From DASUAL01 sp050733055 (GTDB lineage Bacteria > Gemmatimonadota > Gemmatimonadetes > Gemmatimonadales > GWC2-71-9), in contig JBOHSI010000150.1 in assembly GCA_050733055.1 (NCBI GenBank), forward strand, positions 1 to 7,972: a DNA stretch of 7,972 nt, in the 5' to 3' direction. How positions within the stretch are numbered: position 1 is the stretch's first letter; each line of letters opens with the position of its first letter. The position numbers were made by a program, and so were the translations under genes. Below are positions 1 through 5,915 of the stretch, piece after piece. The notes below the pieces were generated by a model. That model did not search any database and was not told the DNA's origin. It was given only the letters and a program-made list of their open reading frames with translations.

Positions 1-2434
1 GATCGCCGCCCGTGTAGTAGCGCTCGATCCGCATCCAGCTCATCTGGCGCCGCCGGACCACGAGCTCCTCGCCCACGGTGGCCAGGTTGTTCTCCGCATA
101 GCACGCGGTGACGCACGCCGAACAGCCGGTGCACTTCGTGAGGTCGATCGCCATCGCCCAGCGCGGCTGCTCGCCCGCGTAGTCGCCGAGCGATGCCTTC
201 TTGTGCTGGGCCTCCGCCCACTCCTCGAGCGCCCGCTCGGCGTAGGACGGCACCCCATGCTCGGCGAAGGGATGCTGGCCGGGCTGCAACCGCTCCGCCC
301 GCTCGAGCGACAGAACCTCGATCACGCCCCGCCCCTGCTCGCGCGCGTCGCCCTCGACGGTGGCGAGGCGGCGGTGGTCGCCCGTCCGCGCGACGGCGAC
401 GTTGACGGTGAAGGCGCGTCCACCGTAAGTCGTGGGCACGTCGCCGAGCAGCTCGAACGCGTTGAAGGAGCGGTCCTTCGCGTAGCGGCCGTAGGCCTTG
501 TGCCCCTGACCGGTGGGAACGGCGAGCACTCCCGGCCGGATCCCCGGGGAGACCCAGACAGGAGCGCGCACAGCACCGAACGGCGACTTGAGCAGCACCA
601 CGTCCCCGCTCACCACCTGCCACTTCGCCGCGGTCTCGGGATGCACTTCGACCCACGCGTGCCACGTGATCTTGGAAACGGGGTCGGGGAGCTCCTGAAG
701 CCACGACTTGTTGGCGCCACGCCCGTCGTGCAAGGCAATCGACGGGACCGCCATGAGCAACGGCTCCTCCGCCGAGGGGCGCCACCCCAGCACCAGCTTC
801 CCACCGCCCGGCGCGGGCTTGCCAAGCTGCAGGGTCAGCCGAACAGCTTGCGCCGGCGGGTCGCGGTAGATCCCGCCGTGTTGCAGCGCGTCGGTCCAGA
901 AATCCTCGAACGCCAGCCCGCGGCCCAGGCGGCCGTAGAGCTCGCGCCAGCGCGTTTGCAGATAGTCCCGGAACGTTCCCGGCTTGCCGGCCGTCCGCAG
1001 GAGGACATCTCCCGTGTGCATCGTGCCTGGGAACACGGGCTGCATGACCGGCTGCTGCAGGGCGAACACCCCGGCGCGAGGCTGGCTGTCGTTCCACTGC
1101 TCGAGCGGATGGAGATCGGGGAGCACGAGATCCGACGCCGCCGCGGTCTCGTCCAGATAGGACGAGAAGCTGACCCTGTAACCGACCCGCCCCAGTGCCT
1201 GCGAGAACGTGCCCGGGAGCGAGTGCACGGGATTCGCGCCGTGCACGAGGAGCAGCGGCACCCTGCCCGCGTTCATGTCCGCCACGAGGTCGGCCATCTG
1301 CCGGAATGACCCGGCGCCTTCGAGTGAGTGGTTCGGCCCGAACCTGACCGTCTTGCCGACCTGGCCGGCCACGTAGTTCAGGACGTTGACCGCGGCCACG
1401 ATCTCGGCGCCGTTCGGGTACTGCGCTGCGATGCCCCCCGCCACCGCGAGGCCCCCCTTCGAGGCGGCGAACTCGCGGGCGAGCCGCTCGATGTGCCGCG
1501 CCTCGACGCCGACCACATCTGCCACCGTGGCCGGCGCGTGGGCGGCCAGCAACTCCTGCAGGCGCGCGGCATCGGCCGGCACGGCCGCCAGCCGGCCGCT
1601 CGCGATCACGTGCGCCATCGCGAGCGCCAAGAGCCCCTCAGTCCCGGGCGCCGCCGCTATCCACTCGTCCGCGCTCATACCGGTGAGTGAGAGTCTCGGG
1701 CCGACGTAGACGAACCTCGCCATCGACGCGTCGCGCCCAGCCTGAAACGCGTGCGCGCGGGTGAAGCCGTTCTGGTAGCCGACGGGAGACAGCCAGGTCT
1801 CCATGAAGTCGGCGCCGAACGACACGATGTATTTCGCGTTGGCGAAGTCGTACGAGGGTATGGCCGACGTGCCGAAGGCGAGGCGGTTCCCTTCTCGCAG
1901 CGCTTCGAACGCGAACGGCTCGGAGGTGATGTGCCGGCCGCCGATCTCCCGCATCCAGGAGTCGACCAGCTCGCCGAAGGAGCCCGTCTCGAGCCCGGTG
2001 ACGAACACGATTCCCCGGCCGCGCGCATCCTTGATCTTCGCCGCGAGCCGCGCGATGCCCTCGTCCCACGTGAGCTTCTGCCACTCGCCGCTCTGGCCTC
2101 GCGCCATGGGCTCGGTCACGCGGTCGGGGTTATAGAGGCCCTGCAGCGCCGCCTGGCCGCGCGAGCACAGGCGGCCGCCGTTGATCGGGGACTCCGGGTT
2201 CCCCTCGAGCTTGATGACACGGCCTTCCCGGACCTTGGCGTGCAACCCGCACCCTGCCGCGCACTCGCGGCACGTCGTGGCGTACCACGTCGCCGTACCG
2301 GGAACCTGGTTCTCCGGCGCGACGAGGTACGGAATCAGCTGCTCGGTCGGCTCGGGGCCGATGCCGCACGCGGAGAGCGCGGCGGCGCCGCCGGTGGTGG
2401 CGCCCACGACCTTGAGGAACCGTCTTCGATCCAT
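1..2434 (-). CDS. actB: ActB, iron-sulfur/molybdopterin-like subunit of alternative complex III (C-terminus beyond window)
   Basis: I read 811 codons without a stop from the ATG at 2434 to the window edge; the C-terminus is missing. The N-terminus has a Tat motif (RRRFLKVVG, residues 3-11), a small-residue hydrophobic stretch and a lipobox LSAC ending at C23, so export by Tat and lipid anchoring are likely. A molybdopterin-oxidoreductase-like domain follows, with C55-x2-C58-x3-C62-x27-C90 and family motifs GNPESPINGG, VSFGADF and HGANPVH. A ferredoxin-like domain begins with KCTGCSACVTAC (C768, C771, C774, C778). This B1-B2 fusion directly after a pentaheme cytochrome gene is the arrangement of ACIII, where ActB carries electrons from the quinol site towards cytochrome. 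Full ActB proteins are about 1000 residues, so some 200 residues with further clusters should lie beyond base 1. No cysteine occurs between C90 and C768, so there is no cysteine ligand for molybdenum. A related respiratory complex such as Qrc is less likely. Confidence 0.92.
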   Translation of the reverse strand, partial: MDRRRFLKVVGATTGGAAALSACGIGPEPTEQLIPYLVAPENQVPGTATWYATTCRECAAGCGLHAKVREGRVIKLEGNPESPINGGRLCSRGQAALQGLYNPDRVTEPMARGQSGEWQKLTWDEGIARLAAKIKDARGRGIVFVTGLETGSFGELVDSWMREIGGRHITSEPFAFEALREGNRLAFGTSAIPSYDFANAKYIVSFGADFMETWLSPVGYQNGFTRAHAFQAGRDASMARFVYVGPRLSLTGMSADEWIAAAPGTEGLLALAMAHVIASGRLAAVPADAARLQELLAAHAPATVADVVGVEARHIERLAREFAASKGGLAVAGGIAAQYPNGAEIVAAVNVLNYVAGQVGKTVRFGPNHSLEGAGSFRQMADLVADMNAGRVPLLLVHGANPVHSLPGTFSQALGRVGYRVSFSSYLDETAAASDLVLPDLHPLEQWNDSQPRAGVFALQQPVMQPVFPGTMHTGDVLLRTAGKPGTFRDYLQTRWRELYGRLGRGLAFEDFWTDALQHGGIYRDPPAQAVRLTLQLGKPAPGGGKLVLGWRPSAEEPLLMAVPSIALHDGRGANKSWLQELPDPVSKITWHAWVEVHPETAAKWQVVSGDVVLLKSPFGAVRAPVWVSPGIRPGVLAVPTGQGHKAYGRYAKDRSFNAFELLGDVPTTYGGRAFTVNVAVARTGDHRRLATVEGDAREQGRGVIEVLSLERAERLQPGQHPFAEHGVPSYAERALEEWAEAQHKKASLGDYAGEQPRWAMAIDLTKCTGCSACVTACYAENNLATVGEELVVRRRQMSWMRIERYYTGGD

Positions 2435-2442
2435 CCGCTCTG

Positions 2443-2447
2443 CCCTC
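2443..2447 (-). promoter_or_regulatory. Ribosome binding site of actB overlapping the actA stop codon
   Basis: On the minus strand the sequence reads TGAGGGCAGAGCGGATG. The actA stop TGA shares bases with a GAGGG Shine-Dalgarno element, which lies 8 bases before the actB ATG. This supports the ATG at 2434 and suggests coupled translation of the two subunits. Confidence 0.6.
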
Positions 2448-3066
2448 AGTAGTGGCACAGCGTGCAGTCGCGGCTCACCTGGCGCTGCACGTGGCAGTTG
2501 ACGCACCAACCCATCTTGAGCGTCGCCACCTGGTACACCTGCGACATCGCCCGCACGTCCCCGTGGCAGTTGATGCAGCTCTCCGTGCCAAGAACCTTGA
2601 TGTGACGCATGTGCGGGAAGCGGACGAAGCCCGGCAGCGCGTGGATCCGAACCCACTCCGGCGGCTTCTTGCCGAGCCACGCCGCTTGCACCTTCCGGAC
2701 CTCCGCGGCTTCGGCGGCGCGCGCCGCGGAGTCACGCGCGGCGCTGAGCGTGCTCCCCCCTCCGAACGGGCGTTTCCCGCCCGCAACCAGCTGGTGGCAC
2801 CCGAAGCAGGTTTGCATCGAGGGGATGCCCGGCTCGCTCGAGACCGCCACAGTGGCGTGACAATACAGGCAGGGAATCTGGTACTGACCGGCGTGGACGT
2901 CGTGACGGAAGAAGATCGGCTGCCGGGGGCCTGCGAGTTTCCCCGTGTCGCTGATGACGGGAGCGTGGTAGGCTGGAGCAGGTTGTCCAATCTGCGCCGC
3001 GGCGGGGACGGTCATCAGGCAGGCGACTGCAGCGCCCACCGCGGCCCTGCCACTCCTCTTCGTCAT
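2446..3066 (-). CDS. actA: ActA, periplasmic pentaheme cytochrome c of alternative complex III
   Basis: The 206-residue protein has five CxxCH heme c motifs at 66-70 (CLYCH), 87-91 (CFGCH), 164-168 (CINCH), 188-192 (CVNCH) and 201-205 (CTLCH). Additional histidines at 55, 58, 152 and 155 are candidate distal ligands. Residues 1-24 form a Sec signal peptide (KR near the start, hydrophobic core, AAA before Q25), so the protein is exported for heme attachment. Five hemes, the LPGFVRFPHMRH stretch before heme 3 and the actB gene 11 bases downstream identify ActA, which passes electrons out of ACIII. I chose the ATG at 3066 because it gives a normal signal peptide and has a GAGTG element 6 bases upstream; an upstream in-frame start at 3153 would add 29 residues that do not look like a signal. 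An Ala-rich segment (about 105-129) separates hemes 2 and 3. Confidence 0.93.
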   Translation of the reverse strand: MTKRSGRAAVGAAVACLMTVPAAAQIGQPAPAYHAPVISDTGKLAGPRQPIFFRHDVHAGQYQIPCLYCHATVAVSSEPGIPSMQTCFGCHQLVAGGKRPFGGGSTLSAARDSAARAAEAAEVRKVQAAWLGKKPPEWVRIHALPGFVRFPHMRHIKVLGTESCINCHGDVRAMSQVYQVATLKMGWCVNCHVQRQVSRDCTLCHY

Positions 3067-3123
3067 CAATAGCACTCGATGGCGAATGTATCGTTTGTGT
3101 GTGGAACGGCTTGCGGGCGCCGG

Positions 3124-3153
3124 AATGTAGCGCCAGCGCCGAACGGCGCACAA
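3124..3153 (-). promoter_or_regulatory. Weak candidate promoter for actAB
   Basis: On the minus strand, TTGTGC (3153-3148) is followed after 18 bases by TACATT (3129-3124). This matches the sigma-70 consensus at 3 of 6 and 4 of 6 positions, and it would leave a leader of about 50 bases before the actA ATG. The match is poor and the assignment rests mainly on position. Confidence 0.18.
3136..3149. repeat. 14-base GC-rich palindrome after the small unknown gene
   Basis: GCGCCGAACGGCGC is a perfect inverted repeat with 6-base arms and a 2-base centre (or 5-base arms and a 4-base loop). It starts 16 bases past the stop of the upstream gene and sits in the spacer of the candidate actA promoter. 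It could be a weak hairpin or an operator. Short palindromes like this are common by chance in GC-rich DNA. Confidence 0.3.
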
Positions 3154-3165
3154 GGCCCGCGTCGG

Positions 3166-3636
3166 TTACTCGGGCCGTGCGAGAAAGTGATGTTTCAGCC
3201 GGATGACATGCACGAACGCGTCGACCGCCTCGAGGTCCGGGAATTCCAGCCAGCAAAACCGCACGCCGTTCGCGAGCGTCCCGTCGCGCATCGCCTGCCG
3301 CAGCGGCCTTGGCAGGCCGTCCGTCATGGCGAGCTCGTGCTCTTCCACCTGCGTCACGACAAAGGTCCCGCTGACGCTGGTCACCATCGGATGGAGGTAG
3401 CCAAGCTTGCGGCCGCCCACCTCATACATCCACACCCACTTCCACGCGGTGCCCATGAACACCACCTGCTCCGTGACGTGGCGCAGCGCGCGGATCCCCT
3501 CTCGCGCCCGCTTGAACCGCTGCGCCGCACGCTGTGGCAAGCCCTTGATCGGCGCGTCGGACTTGGGCCGCTTGCGCGGGTTCTGGTAGAGGTTCGAGGC
3601 CCAGTAGCCGGGGGGTTGGTGCTCGATGGGAACCAT
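3166..3636 (-). CDS. Small protein of unknown function, weakly DUF3788-like
   Basis: The 156-residue protein has no signal peptide, membrane segment or catalytic motif that I recognise, so it is probably cytoplasmic. Residues 1-50 are basic and proline-rich (NPRKRPKSDAPIKG). Residues 62-150 show alternating strand-like segments (GTAWKWVWMYEVGG, LGYLHPM, TFVVTQVEEHEL) and end in a predicted helix, AVDAFVHVIRLKHHF. That order of an aromatic strand, a Tyr-rich strand, a 'F.VT.Q' strand and a C-terminal helix is reminiscent of DUF3788, but this is recall of a pattern and not a search result. The start ATG lies 6 bases after the stop of the enolase-family gene, with no clear Shine-Dalgarno sequence, so translation probably depends on the upstream gene. 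Its role in the operon is unknown. Codon use looks like that of its neighbours, which supports a real gene. Confidence 0.75.
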   Translation of the reverse strand: MVPIEHQPPGYWASNLYQNPRKRPKSDAPIKGLPQRAAQRFKRAREGIRALRHVTEQVVFMGTAWKWVWMYEVGGRKLGYLHPMVTSVSGTFVVTQVEEHELAMTDGLPRPLRQAMRDGTLANGVRFCWLEFPDLEAVDAFVHVIRLKHHFLARPE

Positions 3637-3642
3637 AGGTGT

Positions 3643-4773
3643 CTATTGTAAAGCGCGGGTGACCGAACGGAAGCGCCCCGCGTCGAGCAGCCTGGCGACG
3701 GACCCGCCCGGCACCGCCATCCGGCCGTCCTTGCCCATGTTCAGCTTGATCACATCCGCACCGCGCCCGTACCATCGAACGCTGGGCTCCAGGTCCGAGG
3801 CGTGGACGCACAACGGCAGGCTGGCGACGGCGAGCGCCGCCTGGGAACCGATCCCGGATTCGGGCATGGTCCCCGCCCACAGCTCGGCGTGGTGCTCGAC
3901 CGCCACCCTGTAGATGTGGCACACCTCCGTGAGCCCGCCGACCCGGTGCACCTTGATGTTCCACACCTTCGGGCCGTCGAGCGACAGCACCTGGCGAGCC
4001 CACCCCGCGTCGCGGAGAGTCTCGTCGAGGCACACTGGGGTGTGGAGCTCGCGGGCGAGCCGGGCGTGGCCCACCAGCTCGTCCGGATGGAGCGGCTGCT
4101 CAATGTACAAGAGTCCGGCGTCGTCCAGGGTCTGCAGCGCCCGCTCGTGCTCGGGCCAAACGTAGGAACCGTTCGCATCCACGGTGAGCGGGACGTCGGC
4201 CCGGGCCATCCCCGCCCGCGCCGCCCGCACGGCGATCTCGTCCCAGCCCGGCATCACCTTGATTTTGACGCGGCGGTACCCGAGCTGGAGGGCTTCGTAC
4301 ACCCGGCGCTCCAGCGTGGCGGGGCTCCGGTCCTCCGGGATACCGAGGGCCACGCCACAGGCGACGCTCGCGGCGCGCTCGACGCCCAGGCGCGAGGCGA
4401 GCGATTGCCCGAGCCCGACGCCCCGGCGGTCGGCCTCGAGGTCCCAGGCGGCGGTCTCGACGCCGGCCCGTGCGAACGCGTTGCCGCGGACTCCCTCGCG
4501 CACCGCGGCGTCCACCGCCTCAGGCGACGCGAACTCGCGCCCCCTGATCCGCGGGAGCAGCACACGCTCGATCAGGTCGCGAGCGCCGGCGAGCGTTTCC
4601 TCGGAGTAGAACGGCAGTTCGAACGGCGGCGACTCGCCGTATCCCGTGTGGCCCTCGCCGTCGTGCAACACGACGATGAGCGAGCGCCGCGCGTCGATGC
4701 GGCCGCCCGAGATGATGAACGGCTCGACGAAGGGCAGCGTCAGCTCGAGCAGCTCAACCCCGGCGATGCGCAT
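3643..4773 (-). CDS. Enolase-superfamily enzyme, NSAR/OSBS type (N-acylamino-acid racemase or o-succinylbenzoate synthase)
   Basis: The 376-residue protein has the length and full motif set of the muconate-lactonising-enzyme subgroup. An N-terminal capping domain (about 1-130) with VEPFIISGG and YGESPPFELPFY precedes a barrel with the Lys pair K170-I-K172, metal ligands D199 (VDANGSY), E225 (IEQPL) and D250 (CLDET), and the second catalytic Lys K274 (WNIK). RVGG (277-280), ELWAGTMPESGIG (297-309) and the KVMPGW stretch fit the NSAR/OSBS family. Members remove the alpha proton of a carboxylate; some dehydrate SHCHC in menaquinone synthesis, others racemise N-succinyl or N-acyl amino acids, and some do both. 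No other men genes are visible. The neighbouring amine oxidase and lyase favour racemisation or epimerisation of an amino-acid-like compound. It overlaps the upstream gene by 20 bases, so translational coupling is likely. Confidence 0.88.
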   Translation of the reverse strand: MRIAGVELLELTLPFVEPFIISGGRIDARRSLIVVLHDGEGHTGYGESPPFELPFYSEETLAGARDLIERVLLPRIRGREFASPEAVDAAVREGVRGNAFARAGVETAAWDLEADRRGVGLGQSLASRLGVERAASVACGVALGIPEDRSPATLERRVYEALQLGYRRVKIKVMPGWDEIAVRAARAGMARADVPLTVDANGSYVWPEHERALQTLDDAGLLYIEQPLHPDELVGHARLARELHTPVCLDETLRDAGWARQVLSLDGPKVWNIKVHRVGGLTEVCHIYRVAVEHHAELWAGTMPESGIGSQAALAVASLPLCVHASDLEPSVRWYGRGADVIKLNMGKDGRMAVPGGSVARLLDAGRFRSVTRALQ

Positions 4774-5914
4774 GTGCCGCGACGTCGAGGAAACGGAGCA
4801 TCCCGCCGCACGGCTCGAGCCGCCCTGCCGCCTCGAGCTCGAGCATGCCCGCGATCAGACCGTCGTCCGGGTGAAATACCAACACATGCAGCGCGCGCTG
4901 GGTTCGAGGGCCGTGGGTGGCGGAGTACTCGGACAACGGGAGCTGGAAGAACGTGTGCAGCTGGACGCTTTCACAACCGCGGCAGGCGTACTCGAGAATC
5001 ATGCGGCCGGAGCAGACGTTGCCGGTCCCGCACAGCGGGCGGTAAGGGGCGGTATGGGGCGGGAGGGGGCGGTATGCTGCCAGAACGCGCAGGTTCCTGT
5101 CGCTCAGGTCCCAACCACCGTAGGCGAGGCCCAGCCGAGAATCGAATAGTCGGTTGAAGCAGACGAGCGCGTCCGCACCGGCGCACGCGCGCATCATCTC
5201 CACTTGGAAGGCGTCATCGAACCGCGCGTTCATGAGCTTCATTGCGACGCGCACCGGAACGGGCGACGCGGCGCGGATGCGCTCTGGTACCTCCCCCACC
5301 CAGCGCAGGATCGGTGCGCGCTCCTCGGCCAGGGCGTCGCCTGCGAGCGTGGGTGAGAAGTCCTTCTCGACGAGCAAGGGTGGCTCGCCCCATGCTTCCG
5401 CGAGCCGTGCGGTGGTATAGCCGTATTCGGCCTCGCGGAACGGCTCGTTCAGGCGCGGCAGGTGATACTGCACCGACGGCACGACGAGCAGCTGCCCTGC
5501 GCGCGTGAGGTCCCGTCCCGCACGCACCAGCGTGAGGTACTCCTCGAGCGAGCGGTCCCAGCCCCGCCCTCTCCAGGTGACCGTCCAGCCCGGCCGCCCG
5601 GCCGCCGCCAGCCGGCGCTCGATGCTCATCTTGGTCTCGTGGATCGCCCAGGCCGCCATGCCCCGCGCGCCGGTTTCATCCTGGGCGACGACGGTCTTCA
5701 GGAGGACGAACGCGAGTCCAGCCGCGGCGTCGTCCTCGAGCTGGCCCGGGTTCAACGAGAGCTGGCCCGCGCCCTTGCCGATAGGGTGCGGGACTCTCAC
5801 GCCGAGGTAGCGCGCCGTGAGGTCGATCCGATACGCCTCCCGCACGTAGTCGGGAAAGTCGCGCGGCAGCGCCCGCCGGAACCGCTCGAAATCACGCTCG
5901 AGCCGCTCCCGCAT
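4754..5914 (-). CDS. Divergent dihydroorotate-dehydrogenase-like flavoprotein (FMN TIM barrel)
   Basis: The 386-residue protein follows the order of motifs in FMN-binding dihydroorotate dehydrogenases and PreA-type dihydropyrimidine dehydrogenases. It has a first-strand motif HPIGKGAGQLSLN (43-55), LLKTV (71-75), an 'EKDFSPT' strand (183-189) where the family has E-x-N-x-S-C-P, a Lys strand VAMKLM (223-228), CFNRLFD (252-258) where the family has its Asn/Thr strand, then CGTGNVCSG (295-303) and a following strand SVQLHTFF (316-323), which resemble the FMN phosphate-binding Gly motif and the last strand. The usual catalytic Ser/Cys loop is not evident, so the substrate is probably not orotate. 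No signal peptide or membrane helix is present. The start ATG lies 1 base after the stop of the flavin oxidase gene, and the end overlaps the next gene. Fold assignment is moderately secure; function is unknown. Confidence 0.75.
   Translation of the reverse strand: MRERLERDFERFRRALPRDFPDYVREAYRIDLTARYLGVRVPHPIGKGAGQLSLNPGQLEDDAAAGLAFVLLKTVVAQDETGARGMAAWAIHETKMSIERRLAAAGRPGWTVTWRGRGWDRSLEEYLTLVRAGRDLTRAGQLLVVPSVQYHLPRLNEPFREAEYGYTTARLAEAWGEPPLLVEKDFSPTLAGDALAEERAPILRWVGEVPERIRAASPVPVRVAMKLMNARFDDAFQVEMMRACAGADALVCFNRLFDSRLGLAYGGWDLSDRNLRVLAAYRPLPPHTAPYRPLCGTGNVCSGRMILEYACRGCESVQLHTFFQLPLSEYSATHGPRTQRALHVLVFHPDDGLIAGMLELEAAGRLEPCGGMLRFLDVAAHAHRRG
5041..5080. repeat. Four imperfect 10-bp tandem units inside the dihydroorotate-dehydrogenase-like gene
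   Basis: On the plus strand the units are GGTAAGGGGC, GGTATGGGGC, GGGAGGGGGC and GGTATGCTGC. The unit length is not a multiple of three, yet the reading frame stays open. Three units make 30 bases, which shows in the protein as YRPL repeated at 281-284 and 291-294 with PPHTAP between, directly before the predicted FMN phosphate-binding loop. Confidence 0.6.
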
Positions 5915-5915
5915 C

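Larger units (their letters stand above)
3067..3165. other. Intergenic gap between the catabolic gene run and actA
   Basis: These 99 bases are the longest non-coding stretch in the window and the only plausible site for a separate actAB promoter. The gap contains a short GC-rich palindrome at 3136-3149 and two copies of TACATTC on the minus strand (3123-3129 and 3084-3090). I see no T-tract that would make a classical intrinsic terminator. Confidence 0.6.

Noticed and set aside
203..1309. Plus-strand open frame of 368 codons antisense to actB
   Set aside because: It lies opposite an uninterrupted frame with clear ActB motifs; its translation is Arg/Pro/Leu-rich with no domain pattern, as expected for the complement of GC-rich coding DNA.
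1638..2084. Minus-strand frame of 148 codons within actB
   Set aside because: It is in another frame of the same strand inside the ActB coding region and is compositionally Arg-rich.
3136..3149. Intrinsic terminator after the small unknown gene
   Set aside because: The hairpin is short and is not followed by a T-tract on the minus strand.
3067..3153. Longer actA start at 3153
   Set aside because: It would add 29 basic and aromatic residues before a standard signal peptide; the ATG at 3066 gives a normal signal and has a GAGTG element in place.
3802..5157. Plus-strand open frame of 451 codons
   Set aside because: It spans the opposite strand of two recognisable genes and their junction, has low-complexity Arg/Ala/Gly composition and no motif.
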